A stretch of DNA of 64,000 nt, taken from positions 30,763 through 94,762 of the forward strand of contig NZ_JAGGNR010000009.1 in NCBI RefSeq assembly GCF_018614975.1, read 5' to 3'. This document shows positions 53,830 through 63,646 of the stretch, one piece after another. The DNA is from Paenibacillus polymyxa (GTDB lineage Bacteria; Bacillota; Bacilli; Paenibacillales; Paenibacillaceae). The notes under the pieces were generated by a model. It was not told where the DNA came from, searched no databases, and saw only the letters and a list, made by a program, of their open reading frames with translations. The number at the start of each line of letters is the position of its first letter. The first letter of the stretch is position 1. A program made the position numbers and the translations under genes.

Positions 53830-55145
53830 AATTCAGTGTAAGGAACGCAATTGAAGAACTGCAACGAGCAACGGAAGATCCGGTATGTACGTATGTCTAT
53901 GACCTGGCTGGCATTCAGGAACAGGTACGTGAGATGCTGGACAGCATGCCCGGAAACACACAGTTGTTCTACGCCATTAAGGCGAATCCTGATCCGCGGA
54001 TCATTGAGGCTTTGCTTCCATTCGTGAAGGGCTTTGAAGTGGCGTCCATAGGCGAATTGCTCAAGGTTAGAGGTGTAAGCCGTGAGGTTCCAATTTTATT
54101 CGGAGGTCCGGGTAAAAAGGAAAGTGAACTGCGGATGGCGATCGAGCAAGGCGTGAGCTTTATCCATGTGGAGAGTCTGCTGGAGCTAAGGCGGATCATA
54201 GCGATTGCGAAAGAACGAGAGCAGGAGCAGAAGTATACGCAAGAGAGTGGCGAGGAACAGAAGCAACAGAAGCAACAGGAGCAAGCGCAGGAGGTGCGCA
54301 TTCTGCTCCGAATCAATCTGCGCAGCAGTACGTTACCTCGTACGAAAATCGTTATGGGCGGTGGGCCAAGTCCTTTTGGCATCGACGAGGAGGACGTGAA
54401 AGAAGCGATCGAACTTACTCGTGTGGAAGGCGCGGGTGTGGTTCGATTAAGCGGATTCCATTTCCACTCCTTGTCCAACAATATGGACGCCAGGCTGCAT
54501 GCCGAGATGATCGAGCTGTATTTGCAAAAGGTGGAGCAGTGGCAGCAGCAGTATGATCTTCCTGTGGAAGTGGTAAATGCAGGAGGTGGATTCGGTGTAA
54601 CCTACGACGGTAGCCCTGGATTCGACTGGCCTTTATTCACATCGTTGCTAGAACAAAGTGAAGCCAGACAGCGCCTTGCTTCACGTGCAGGGCAACTGTA
54701 TTTTGAATCAGGCCGACTGTTGGTGGCAGACCATGGGTATTACGCAGCAGAGGTTACGGATATCAAAACCTCTCATGGTCAGCATTTTGCTGTGCTGCGG
54801 GGAGGTACACACCATAATCGTCTGCCTGCTTCATGGGGGCATAACCATCCGTTTCAGATTATGGCGACGGATCGCTGGAAGCATTCGTTTGCCAGACCAG
54901 AGGTAAGAGATCGTCGAGTCCATATCGTAGGTGAGCTGTGTACACCCAAGGATCGCATGCATTCTGATGCGGAGTTAGAACTGCTGCGGGTGGGAGACAT
55001 TGTTTTATTTGAAAAGTCTGGAGCTTATTGCTGGACCATCTCGCATCATGATTTTCTGGGGCATCCGCACCCGGTATTCCATTATCTAACGGAGGACAAT
55101 AATCATGTCAACACTGATGAAGCGTTCCAGTCTGCAAGCCGCTGA
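53826..55145 (+). CDS. PLP-dependent decarboxylase, fold III (SbnH/AcsE-like)
   Basis: A 439-residue Orn/Lys/Dap-type decarboxylase with an alanine-racemase-like barrel. The PLP Lys is in FYAIKANPDP (Lys52), FHFHSLSNN and NAGGGFGV are in the barrel, and CTPKDRMH holds the C-terminal active-site Cys. Relatives decarboxylate the amino-acid part of a citryl intermediate: SbnH citryl-diaminopropionate, AcsE serine or its conjugate, PvsE citryl-serine. Residues about 128-160 are an extra Gln/Glu/Lys-rich run (for example EEQKQQKQQEQAQE) inserted in the barrel, most likely a disordered loop. The next synthetase starts 41 bases before its stop. Confidence 0.9.
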   Translation: MKFSVRNAIEELQRATEDPVCTYVYDLAGIQEQVREMLDSMPGNTQLFYAIKANPDPRIIEALLPFVKGFEVASIGELLKVRGVSREVPILFGGPGKKESELRMAIEQGVSFIHVESLLELRRIIAIAKEREQEQKYTQESGEEQKQQKQQEQAQEVRILLRINLRSSTLPRTKIVMGGGPSPFGIDEEDVKEAIELTRVEGAGVVRLSGFHFHSLSNNMDARLHAEMIELYLQKVEQWQQQYDLPVEVVNAGGGFGVTYDGSPGFDWPLFTSLLEQSEARQRLASRAGQLYFESGRLLVADHGYYAAEVTDIKTSHGQHFAVLRGGTHHNRLPASWGHNHPFQIMATDRWKHSFARPEVRDRRVHIVGELCTPKDRMHSDAELELLRVGDIVLFEKSGAYCWTISHHDFLGHPHPVFHYLTEDNNHVNTDEAFQSASR

Positions 55146-56958
55146 ACGCCGGATTATGGCGGATCTGATGAATTCATTTTTGTCGGAGCAATTGCTCCCG
55201 CTAGAAGGTTATTCGTTCATTGATTTTGCCGCAGCACCTGCCCCGTTCCGACGATTGTACAAGGGATATGACAGTGAAGAGCATAATCATAATCAGAATG
55301 TAGCTTCTCGCTACAGATTACACACTCAAGGCGTGCTGTGTTTGGTTGAAACAGGAGTAAGACAGGGGACTCAATGGGTTCAGGGTTCACCGATCTACGA
55401 GGAGAAAACAGATGGAAGCTGGGTTCTCGTTGATTCTCCGGCAGAGGTTGGACGTGCGGTGTTACAGAAGGCTTTGTCGGATGAGGCCTATGCGCTGCCT
55501 GGGGTGGTGGAATTCCTGATTAGTCTGGATATTGCTATAGAGCAATATGCTCTGGGCTGGGAACAAGTCCAGTATCTGTCGGCCAACGTTCCGGCATCTG
55601 CTTATGAATGGTTTATCAAGGGTGAACGTGTTGCGGCATTGCGGGATCGGCCGTTTCACCCATCCTCCAAAGCCAAGGTGGGATTCAACGCAGAGGATGT
55701 CACACGGTATGCAGCGGAATTCGGGAAGGCGATTGCGCTGCGCTGGGTGGCCATCCGGAAGGATGCCGTGCAGCAAGGGTGTGAAGATGGGCTGTCCATT
55801 TTGGACGTGTTAGACGATGTTCAGCGCGGAGTGGTGGAAGCCGAGTTTGCCCGAAAAGGGATCACGCTCTACGAATATCTGCCGATGCCTGTTCATCCAT
55901 GGCAATTGGAGCATGTGATCTTGCCCCGCTTCACTGGAGAGATCGAAGAGGGCAGTATTGTCGTATTGGATGTAGAAGTGGGCGACGTACAGGCCACTTC
56001 ATCTCTGCGCTCGATGGCTCCGTCAACCGAATCCACCCGGATGCTCAAGTTTCCGGTTAGCGTGCTGTCTCTGGGGGCTGCTCGTTATCTTCCAGTAGTT
56101 AAGCTACTGAATGGTCTTGCTGGAGAACGGATGTTACGACAGGCCGTTGCCTGTGACAAGACGTTGAAGGACAAGGTGTATATGTGTGAAGAGCAGAACT
56201 GGTGGGGCTTCATGCCGGAATCCATGGGACTGTTCGATGATCATCCCCGGCATCTGGCTGCACAGATTCGTGTGTATCCTGCCGAATTGCTGGGTGAAGC
56301 CTACAAAGTCATCCCAATGGCCGCACTGGGTGTGAATCTGGAAGGTCATCATCTATTAACGGAGATTCTGGGGAATGATCTGAGCAGCACGGATGTTCTC
56401 GACTTCTATACGAGCATAGCTACGACGTTCTATGATATCGTGATGCGTCTGTTCAAGGTGGGCGTTGTACCTGAGATTCATGGTCAGAACTGCTGTCTGG
56501 TGTTAAAGGATAATCAGGTAAAAGGTCTCTTGTTCCGCGATCATGATTCTGTGCGTCTGCATCAGCCTTATCTGGACAAACATGGCATTGCAGACCCTGC
56601 CTATCATATTCGCCCAGGCTACTCGAACAGCCTGTATAACGAGACGATCCAGAAGCTGATCTTCTATGTGCAGTCGCTGGGAACGCAGGTGAATCTGGCT
56701 GCGATCATGGAGGCACTGAGCGAGGTGTATCACATCCCGGAAACGAAGTTATGGGAGATCACGGAGCAGGCTTGGAAGGAAGCGCTGCAACATGTGCAGC
56801 TTCCTGAATCCGACCGGGCCGCGCTCGCTCATGCGATATTCGGGAGCAAGGAGTGGCCCGTGAAGTTAGTTGTCCGTCCGCTGCTTGAAGCGGATGGGGT
56901 GCCTGGCGCGATGCCATCGGGCAAAGGCATAGGGTGGAACCCTTTTTACAAGGGATAG
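55105..56958 (+). CDS. IucA/IucC-family siderophore synthetase 3 (SbnC/AcsA-like)
   Basis: A 617-residue NIS synthetase with RPFHPSSKAKVGF (ATP site), PMPVHPWQLEHVILPRF, ATSSLRSMAPSTESTRMLKF and EIHGQNCCLVLKDNQVKGLL followed by FRDHDSVRL in the FhuF-like domain. GGAGG lies upstream of the ATG. By similarity of its motifs and its place at the end of the path it corresponds to SbnC/AcsA, which finishes the molecule by joining a second dicarboxylate. Three synthetases imply at least three amide or ester bonds. It is the last gene of the operon; no clear terminator follows. Confidence 0.9.
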   Translation: MSTLMKRSSLQAAERRIMADLMNSFLSEQLLPLEGYSFIDFAAAPAPFRRLYKGYDSEEHNHNQNVASRYRLHTQGVLCLVETGVRQGTQWVQGSPIYEEKTDGSWVLVDSPAEVGRAVLQKALSDEAYALPGVVEFLISLDIAIEQYALGWEQVQYLSANVPASAYEWFIKGERVAALRDRPFHPSSKAKVGFNAEDVTRYAAEFGKAIALRWVAIRKDAVQQGCEDGLSILDVLDDVQRGVVEAEFARKGITLYEYLPMPVHPWQLEHVILPRFTGEIEEGSIVVLDVEVGDVQATSSLRSMAPSTESTRMLKFPVSVLSLGAARYLPVVKLLNGLAGERMLRQAVACDKTLKDKVYMCEEQNWWGFMPESMGLFDDHPRHLAAQIRVYPAELLGEAYKVIPMAALGVNLEGHHLLTEILGNDLSSTDVLDFYTSIATTFYDIVMRLFKVGVVPEIHGQNCCLVLKDNQVKGLLFRDHDSVRLHQPYLDKHGIADPAYHIRPGYSNSLYNETIQKLIFYVQSLGTQVNLAAIMEALSEVYHIPETKLWEITEQAWKEALQHVQLPESDRAALAHAIFGSKEWPVKLVVRPLLEADGVPGAMPSGKGIGWNPFYKG

Positions 56959-57220
56959 ATATAGAACAGAGAAGGTGATCCGTTTGAAGGGTTGCCTTTT
57001 TGGCTTGTTGTCGTCGAAAGTTACTATGCTTGGAGAGAAAAAAACGTTTATCAATCTGGCTAAAAAACTTATGAAATGGAGGTACAAGAAAAGGACTGAT
57101 GGTATAATCGGGTTATGTGTTATAGTCATACTTGTGTATTACCGAAAAGGTTTTCGTAATAAGCGATATCTATTGTTGTAACCGCAATCATAATTTACTT
57201 CAAGAAAGTGAGAATCTACC

Positions 57221-60200
57221 ATGAATCAGAAGAGGCTTTTTAATGATGGATGGCAATTTGCGAAAAGTAAGCTGGACGTGACGGAACACGCTGGGCTCGC
57301 GTTTGAACCTGTGGAGCTTCCCCATGATTGGCTGATCTATAATACGCTTGAATTGTATGAGGACAGCATTGGATGGTACCGCAAGACGTTCCATTACACG
57401 AAGAGTGAGCAGCAGCTTCTGCTCTGTTTTGATGGCGTATACATGGACTCTTCGGTGTATGTGAACGGGCATCTGGTTGGAGAGTGGAAGTATGGATATT
57501 CCGCTTTTGAACATGAGATCACGAATGCACTGGTGGAAGGCGACAATGAGATTGTGGTCAAAGTGGTGCATCAGAGCCCGAACAGCAGATGGTATTCCGG
57601 GGCCGGAATCTATCGCAACGTGTGGCTGAAGACAAGAGACCGCAATCATATTGTTACGGATGGAACTTATGTATCTATCAAGCAGCAAACGGATGGCTGG
57701 CAGGTGGAAGTGGATACAGAGCTGAACCTGGAACAGAATCAGCAGGCAGAGCTGGTGCATACGATCTTGTATGAAGGTCAGGTGGTGGCATCCAGTCAAG
57801 GGAATGTTACGGCATCGGTGGGTGAGAATGCGTCCGCATCGGCAGATAGCCAACAGATCATAGTGGAGAATCCAAACCTGTGGAGCCCGGATGCACCGCA
57901 TCTATATGAGCTGGTGACGGAGCTGCGATTGAACTCGGATGATCAGGAACATCGAACAGTTGAATCTGTATCACAGCGCATTGGATTCCGGAATATCAAG
58001 CTGAATGCCAATGAAGGGTTCCACCTGAATGGAGTCAAAATGAAGCTGAACGGTGTATGTGAACACCACGATCTCGGGGCACTTGGAGCTGCGTTTAACC
58101 TGACGGCACTGCGTAGAAGATTCGTTTTGCTCAAAGAAATGGGCGTTAACGCCATCCGCACTGCGCATAATATGCCTGCCAAAGAGTTCATGGAACTCGC
58201 GGATGAGATGGGTATGCTGGTTGTGTCTGAAGCCTTTGATATGTGGGAACGTGCCAAAACACCATACGACTATGCGAGATTTTTCCCGGAGTGGGTGCAT
58301 ACCGATGTGAAAAGTTGGGTGAAGCGCGACCGTAACCATGCCAGTCTGATCATGTGGAGTATCGGGAACGAAATCTATGATACCCATGCGGATGAGCGTG
58401 GACAGGAAGTAACACGGATGCTGATGGATTATGTGCTGGAATTTGATCCCAAAGGCAATGCTGGCGTGACGATTGGTTCCAACTACATGCCTTGGGAAAA
58501 TGCACAGAAATGCGCGGATATCGTGAAGCTGGCAGGTTACAACTACGCGGAAAAATATTACGACCAGCATCATGCAGAACATCCGGACTGGATCATCTAT
58601 GGTAGTGAGACGTCTTCGGTGGTGCAGAGCCGTGGCATTTATCATTTCCCGTTCGAACAGCCGATTCTGGCAGATGATGACGAGCAGTGTTCGGCTCTGG
58701 GTAACAGTACAACCAGTTGGGGCGCGAAGTCGGCAGATTACTGCATTCTGGCAGAGCGGGATACGCCGTTTTCGCTGGGTCAGTTCCTGTGGACCGGATT
58801 CGATTATATTGGAGAGCCGACACCGTATCATACGAAGAATTCGTATTTTGGACAGCTGGATACCGCAACGTTCCCGAAAGACTCCTATTACATCTACCAA
58901 GCGGCTTGGACCGATTACAAGAATAATCCGATGGTTCACCTGTTCCCTTATTGGGATTTCAGCCCGGGTCAGATCATTGATGTACGCGTGTGCAGCAACG
59001 CGCCGAAGATTGAGCTGCAACTCAACGGCAAAACCATTGGGACGTACGATATCGATCATGCTAATGGAACACAGCTGTCTGGCTGGTGGAAAGTGCCTTA
59101 TGAAGAGGGCGAGCTGAAAGCGATCGCTTACGATGAGAACGGTCAGATCATTGCAACCGATGTACAGAGATCCTATACGGATGCCAAGAAAATTCGTCTG
59201 CGAGCGGATCGGGAGCAGTTGCAAGCCAGTGGTACAGACCTCATTTTTGTAGAAATTGATGTGGAAGATGAAGCGGGTAACCCGGTGCACAATGCGAATA
59301 ACCGCGTGCAAGTTCAGGTGACGGGTGCAGGACGATTGCTGGGTCTGGATAACGGGGACAGCACGGACTATGATCCATACAAAGGATTGAGCAGAAGACT
59401 ATTCAGCGGCAAATTGATGGCCATCATCGGAGCGACAAATGAACCTGGAAAGGTTCGGATTGAAGTTACTTCCGAAGGGCTGGAAGGGGCTACGGCTGAG
59501 TTCGAATCGCGGGTTGTGGCGGCTGAACTTCATGATGAGAAACAAGCTGAATCTGTTTTCATGAACAATGAAGAACGTCCGGTGCTTACGGGGAATGCTC
59601 AGGAGATTCCTTTGCGGAAAATCGAGATCATCAGTAATGCAGGGCAGTTGCTCGATCCGTCCAACCCGGAGCTGATTGTAACCGCCAAACTGTATCCAGA
59701 GAACACCTCCTACCGCGATATCGAGTGGGCTGTTGTGAATGATGCGGGGATTGAATCTAACATTGCCAAGGTGGAAGCTGTTGAAGCAGAAACGGGTGAC
59801 AACGGTGAGCATCAACATGCGGTGAAGGTATCGGCTATAGGTGACGGCGAGTTCCGGCTTCGCGCAACCAGTACCAACGGTACAGATAAAACGAAACTCA
59901 TCTCGCAGCTGGAATTCAAGGCGGACGGTCTCGGCACAGCCTACAAAGATCCATACGGCTTCATCACGGGTGGACTGTACGATTACACCAAAGGTGAGGT
60001 TGGTAACGGCAATGAGCGCGGGGTAGCGACAAGTCGGGACGGGGAAACTCACGTGGGCTTCCGCAATATTGACTTCGGGCCATACGGCTCCGATACGATT
60101 ACTATTCCGATCTTTACGTTGTCCACTGAGGGTTACTTCATTCAGATCTGGGAAGGTATGCCGGATGAAGAGGGAAGCACAATGATCGCAGATGTAGTTT

Positions 60201-60703
60201 ACGACAAAGAGTCCATCTGGAATGTGTACCAGGAAGAGACATACCAATTGTCCAAACGCCTTAGCGGGATCACGTCAATCTGTTTTGTACTGAAACAGAA
60301 GATTCATATTAAAGGGTTCTCCTTCGAGCGTCAGAGTCGTGCGTTTGAGCAGAATACGGCTGCATCCTGTGACCATCTCTATGGCGATACGTTCAAAATT
60401 GAAGCTGACCGTGTTGAAGGTATCGGGAACAATGTATCACTGGAGTTTGAAAACATGGACTTTACAGCAGAAGGGGCATCTAAGCTCGTCATCTACGGTC
60501 ATTCACCGATTGATAAGAATACGATTCATATCCGCTTTGCAGGTGAGGATGGACAGAGTAACCAGCTGGTTGAGTTCACACAATCCGAAGGATATGAGGA
60601 GCGTGTATTTGAGCTTGAACGGGTGACAGGTGTGCAAAAGGTAAGCTTTATCTTCCTGCCAGGAAGTCAGTTTGACTTTGGCTGGTTCCGATTCGAGAAA
60701 TAG
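57221..60703 (+). CDS. Large GH2 glycoside hydrolase (beta-galactosidase-like)
   Basis: A 1160-residue GH2 enzyme with retaining mechanism. The N-terminal sugar-binding domain (about 1-170: NDGWQFAKSK, PHDWLIYN, RWYSGAGIYRNVWL), Ig-like domain (about 170-265) and barrel (about 265-560) are typical. The acid/base Glu384 is in WSIGNEIYD and the nucleophile Glu463 in YGSETSSV. A DUF4982-like domain (about 570-650) and Ig-like domains follow, and the C-terminal ~260 residues form two beta-sandwich modules that look like carbohydrate-binding (CBM6/galactose-binding-like) domains. No signal peptide is seen, so it is probably cytoplasmic. Substrate (galactoside, glucuronide or other) is not settled. 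It stands alone with a strong terminator. Confidence 0.9.
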   Translation: MNQKRLFNDGWQFAKSKLDVTEHAGLAFEPVELPHDWLIYNTLELYEDSIGWYRKTFHYTKSEQQLLLCFDGVYMDSSVYVNGHLVGEWKYGYSAFEHEITNALVEGDNEIVVKVVHQSPNSRWYSGAGIYRNVWLKTRDRNHIVTDGTYVSIKQQTDGWQVEVDTELNLEQNQQAELVHTILYEGQVVASSQGNVTASVGENASASADSQQIIVENPNLWSPDAPHLYELVTELRLNSDDQEHRTVESVSQRIGFRNIKLNANEGFHLNGVKMKLNGVCEHHDLGALGAAFNLTALRRRFVLLKEMGVNAIRTAHNMPAKEFMELADEMGMLVVSEAFDMWERAKTPYDYARFFPEWVHTDVKSWVKRDRNHASLIMWSIGNEIYDTHADERGQEVTRMLMDYVLEFDPKGNAGVTIGSNYMPWENAQKCADIVKLAGYNYAEKYYDQHHAEHPDWIIYGSETSSVVQSRGIYHFPFEQPILADDDEQCSALGNSTTSWGAKSADYCILAERDTPFSLGQFLWTGFDYIGEPTPYHTKNSYFGQLDTATFPKDSYYIYQAAWTDYKNNPMVHLFPYWDFSPGQIIDVRVCSNAPKIELQLNGKTIGTYDIDHANGTQLSGWWKVPYEEGELKAIAYDENGQIIATDVQRSYTDAKKIRLRADREQLQASGTDLIFVEIDVEDEAGNPVHNANNRVQVQVTGAGRLLGLDNGDSTDYDPYKGLSRRLFSGKLMAIIGATNEPGKVRIEVTSEGLEGATAEFESRVVAAELHDEKQAESVFMNNEERPVLTGNAQEIPLRKIEIISNAGQLLDPSNPELIVTAKLYPENTSYRDIEWAVVNDAGIESNIAKVEAVEAETGDNGEHQHAVKVSAIGDGEFRLRATSTNGTDKTKLISQLEFKADGLGTAYKDPYGFITGGLYDYTKGEVGNGNERGVATSRDGETHVGFRNIDFGPYGSDTITIPIFTLSTEGYFIQIWEGMPDEEGSTMIADVVYDKESIWNVYQEETYQLSKRLSGITSICFVLKQKIHIKGFSFERQSRAFEQNTAASCDHLYGDTFKIEADRVEGIGNNVSLEFENMDFTAEGASKLVIYGHSPIDKNTIHIRFAGEDGQSNQLVEFTQSEGYEERVFELERVTGVQKVSFIFLPGSQFDFGWFRFEK

Positions 60704-60717
60704 AGTAACAGATCCAT

Positions 60718-60774
60718 CCTCTTCGAGTAAACGGTGTTCGTTCAGAACATGTGATTACTTGAAGGGGATTTTTT
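60718..60774 (+). terminator. Terminator after the GH2 gene
   Basis: CCTCTTCGAGTAA (60718-60730) pairs with TTACTTGAAGGGG (60755-60767), with an inner TGTTC/GAACA stem, and is followed by six T residues. Confidence 0.8.
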
Positions 60775-60945
60775 AATATTGTGTATCGCTCATGCCTTCT
60801 TTCATAGAGAAAAACGTAACGTATACGGTGCTCTGAGCGTTGTAAACATGAGCTGATTCCGATGGTAGGGCTGATCCGTATATCATGTTGATAAAGCGAT
60901 AGAAAATTGCAGAAGTTATTGTTCCATTTAACGTTGTAATGAAGA

Positions 60946-61015
60946 AATCCCCTCGGGTCTACGGTGTCAATCACATGTCATCATGCGATTATTTACACAG
61001 TAACCAGGAGGGGAT
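60946..61015 (-). terminator. Candidate terminator of the sstT gene (minus strand)
   Basis: On the minus strand ATCCCCTC (61015-61008) pairs with GAGGGGAT (60954-60947) followed by TTCTTC, with a CATGATGACATG stretch in the loop. The T-tract is poor. The 60775-60945 stretch between the two hairpins shows no gene. Confidence 0.45.
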
Positions 61016-61039
61016 ATGGTATAGCCATCTGCTTTGATT

Positions 61040-62269
61040 CTAGAGCTGAACTGCTGTTTGCTTACCTTCTTTACGTTTCTTAGCGTATTCTGCCGTAGCG
61101 GTAAACAAAACATCCGAGGATGAATTCAAGGACGTTTCAAATGAGTCTTGCAACACTCCGATGATGAAGCCAACCCCAACGACTTGCATTGCAATATCAT
61201 TTGATATGCCGAACAAGCTGCATGCCATAGGAATAAGAAGAAGAGAGCCACCTGCCACACCCGAAGCGCCAGTAGCGGCAACAGCGGACAACATGCTGAG
61301 AATCAGCGCCGTTCCAAAATCCACCTGAATGCCCATCGTATGAACGGCCGCAAGGGATAAGACCGATATGGTAACGGCTGCCCCCGCCATATTAATCGTA
61401 GCACCCAATGGGATGGATACCGAATACGTATCCTTGTCCAATCCTAACTTTTCACATAATCTCATATTGACTGGAATGTTCGCCGCTGAACTTCGTGTAA
61501 AGAATGCTGTGATCCCGCTTTCTCTTAAGCACTGAAAGACGAGGGGGTAGGGGTTCCTACGAATGTTCAGATACACGATTAACGGATTGACAATAAGTGC
61601 GGTAAACACCATACATCCAACAAGAACGGAAAGTAATTTGCCGTAACCCAACAAAGACGAAAGTCCGCTTGTTGTAATGGAGTCAAAAATAAGGCCCATA
61701 ATCCCGAACGGAGCAAATTGGATTACCCATTTCACAATCTTCGATACAGCTTCCGAGAATTGAGTAATCAGGTTTTTGGTGCTATCACTGGAGCTTTTGA
61801 GAGCAACACCAAGCAGCACCGCCCAGGCCAGAATACCAATATAGTTAGCGTTCATCAGTGCACTTACCGGATTATCAACGAGCTTCAATAACAAGCTCTT
61901 CAGGACCTCTACAATGCCATCAGGTGGAGTCAATTCTTGCACGCCCGATACCAAAGTTAATGTAACCGGAAATAGGTAACTTGCCGCAACCGCGAGTAGT
62001 CCAGCCAGAAAGGTACTCATAACGTAAAGGACGATAATCCTTTTCATATTGGTTTGGACACCTTTTCGATGGTTGGATATAGCGGCCATCACTAAAAGTA
62101 ACACTAAGATTGGAGCAACTGCCTTTAATGCTGAGACAAATAAGGAACCAAAAAGCGCAATTCCCGTTGCACCGGGCACGATCAGGGCCAAGACAATCCC
62201 CACAACAATTCCAAGTATAATTCGTTTAATCAGACTTATTCGGTTCCATTTCATTAATACCGTTTTCAT
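61040..62269 (-). CDS. sstT: Serine/threonine:Na+ symporter SstT
   Basis: A 409-residue membrane transporter of the dicarboxylate/amino acid:cation symporter (DAACS) family. The SstT features [20 protein letters not shown] (HP1 hairpin with Ser-rich motif), [20 protein letters not shown] (segment 7 with the Asn-Met-Ala-Gly motif) and the HP2 region [20 protein letters not shown] are present. It imports L-serine and L-threonine with sodium. The ATG lies behind a usable AGGAAT-type site. It is a single gene, divergent from the collagen-like gene across 417 bases. Confidence 0.93.
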   Translation of the reverse strand: MKTVLMKWNRISLIKRIILGIVVGIVLALIVPGATGIALFGSLFVSALKAVAPILVLLLVMAAISNHRKGVQTNMKRIIVLYVMSTFLAGLLAVAASYLFPVTLTLVSGVQELTPPDGIVEVLKSLLLKLVDNPVSALMNANYIGILAWAVLLGVALKSSSDSTKNLITQFSEAVSKIVKWVIQFAPFGIMGLIFDSITTSGLSSLLGYGKLLSVLVGCMVFTALIVNPLIVYLNIRRNPYPLVFQCLRESGITAFFTRSSAANIPVNMRLCEKLGLDKDTYSVSIPLGATINMAGAAVTISVLSLAAVHTMGIQVDFGTALILSMLSAVAATGASGVAGGSLLLIPMACSLFGISNDIAMQVVGVGFIIGVLQDSFETSLNSSSDVLFTATAEYAKKRKEGKQTAVQL

Positions 62270-62686
62270 CCATATTCCTCCGAGTTTTAATATAAAATAT
62301 CATCAAGCAACGCATCGATGCTGTAATGAAGCATAGCGTTAGTTTATCACGGAATTTGTCTTTTGTGTGGTGTGGAAATATTTGTATTGTAGATCATCCC
62401 CCGCGTTCCTTTTGCAAGCCAGTAGGCATTCACATAACATGCACTAATGACACAAAATGGCTTCCTAAAGGTTGTAGGCGAGCGTTTCTTACGAGATTTT
62501 ATGCTGGTATTAGAAGTGTTTCCCGACTAAAGTCCGTTAAAGATCCTAATTCAGGTAATGGCAGGGGCTGATGTCTTATGAGCTATTGGGCTTCCATCAT
62601 AGTTATTCGCACACTCTCCGAACGTGTCACTGACATATACATAGGGCATACACACTGTATGCACCGGCCTAAGGAGAGTGACTATT
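62270..62686. other. Gap between sstT and the collagen-like gene
   Basis: No gene is seen in this 417-base gap. It should hold both divergent promoters, which I cannot place firmly. GCATAC (62646-62651) and GTATGC (62657-62662) form a perfect hairpin nine bases before AAGGAG (62671-62676), the ribosome site of the next gene. Confidence 0.5.
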
Positions 62687-63583
62687 TTGAAGGATCTGAA
62701 CAAGAGGACAGCTACCCTCAACAAATTAAGGCCAAGACGTGTTAGATTGAAATACAAAAACAAAATTCCACGAAAACGGAAATATAAGATAATTCGTAAA
62801 GTGTGCCGAAGAAAGTACCGCTCCCTGAAGCGTCCATTAAGATCACAGAAAATGTCCCGTGACAAAAAAGTCATTGCATTACCGAGAGGGGGAGTCAGCA
62901 ACCCGGTATGTTGTGAGTCCGGCCCCCCGCTCGCTCCGTTGAGACAACATGAATTGGAGACTGTGAGTCTCCCTGGAACGCAAGGTGTGGCAGGTGCCCA
63001 AGGCCCCGCTGGTCCTCAAGGTGAGCCTGGTCAAGCGGGGACTCCCGGAGTGCAAGGCCCCGCCGGATCTCAAGGTGAGCCGGGTCAACCTGGAGTTCCC
63101 GGAGCGCAGGGTCCCGCTGGTCCTCAAGGTGAGCCGGGTCAACCTGGAGTTCCCGGAGCGCAGGGTCCCGCAGGTCCTCAAGGTGAGCCGGGTCAACCGG
63201 GAACTCCCGGAGTCCAAGGACCAACGGGTCCCCCAGGTGAGCAAGGTCCGCCGGGCACCGTACCCGGAATTGAAATCATTCCTACGGCAAACCGTTACTT
63301 CTATTTTCCGGACACCGATCTTGATCTGTCGACCTCGGTTATAATTCCTGCCACAGCATTCACGAATGACGATGGCGGCAGCATAACCGAATTTGCCGGG
63401 GTTGGACTTACCAGTTTCAACAATCTTTATATAAACGGGATCGTCCAACCAGGAAACTCATACAGTGTAAGTGCGGAGAGGTTGTTTTTTTCGTCACAAA
63501 ACGGTGTGATCTTTGCAGGGACACCTATCACTATAGAGATTATTATAATAACAGCCAATATAATAAATGGTTTTAGTTACTGA
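62687..63583 (+). CDS. Collagen-like protein with C-terminal DUF4183 domain
   Basis: A 298-residue protein in three parts. Residues about 5-60 are extremely basic (Lys/Arg-rich, e.g. [17 protein letters not shown]). A short linker with a CC pair leads to 31 uninterrupted Gly-X-Y triplets (about 98-192), mostly [13 protein letters not shown]. The C-terminal ~90 residues are a DUF4183 domain ([38 protein letters not shown]). Proteins of this type decorate spores or cell surfaces of Bacillus and Paenibacillus. TTG at 62687 is preferred to GTG at 62678, which is only one base from AAGGAG. No signal peptide is seen, which fits a spore-coat or exosporium protein made in the mother cell. Confidence 0.85.
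   Translation: MKDLNKRTATLNKLRPRRVRLKYKNKIPRKRKYKIIRKVCRRKYRSLKRPLRSQKMSRDKKVIALPRGGVSNPVCCESGPPLAPLRQHELETVSLPGTQGVAGAQGPAGPQGEPGQAGTPGVQGPAGSQGEPGQPGVPGAQGPAGPQGEPGQPGVPGAQGPAGPQGEPGQPGTPGVQGPTGPPGEQGPPGTVPGIEIIPTANRYFYFPDTDLDLSTSVIIPATAFTNDDGGSITEFAGVGLTSFNNLYINGIVQPGNSYSVSAERLFFSSQNGVIFAGTPITIEIIIITANIINGFSY
62993..63208 (+). repeat. 54-bp tandem repeats coding for Gly-X-Y
   Basis: Four consecutive 54-base units encode an 18-residue collagen block ([18 protein letters not shown] and variants), and a fifth partial unit follows to about 63260. Units 3 and 4 are nearly identical in DNA, so copy number may vary between strains. Confidence 0.85.
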
Positions 63584-63608
63584 TTCTTTTGCCTTCACTA
63601 CTCCCAAA

Positions 63609-63635
63609 CCTACCACATATACTATGTCAGGTAGG
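63609..63635 (+). promoter_or_regulatory. Hairpin covering the ribosome site of the DUF4183 gene
   Basis: CCTACC (63609-63614) pairs with GGTAGG (63630-63635), and inside it ACATA pairs with TATGT around a TAC loop. The right arm is part of the ribosome site GGTAGGAGG, so folding would hide it. Confidence 0.5.
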
Positions 63636-63646
63636 AGGTGAGAAAC

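Noticed and set aside
56975..57181. Small 68-codon frame between synthetase 3 and the GH2 gene
   Set aside because: Very basic composition without a convincing domain or ribosome site; more likely an untranslated gap.
57971..59311. 446-codon open frame antisense to the GH2 gene
   Set aside because: It is in the mirror frame of a strongly coding gene, has no recognisable domain, and the GH2 motifs on the plus strand are unambiguous.
60749..60977. Possible insertion-element remnant (ACATGTGATT and GGGGATTT recur as inverted copies)
   Set aside because: The shared strings are short and explained by two terminator-like hairpins; no element ends or transposase traces were seen.
62993..63260. CRISPR-like or satellite array
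   Set aside because: The 54-bp units are contiguous with no spacers and are in frame with Gly-X-Y codons.
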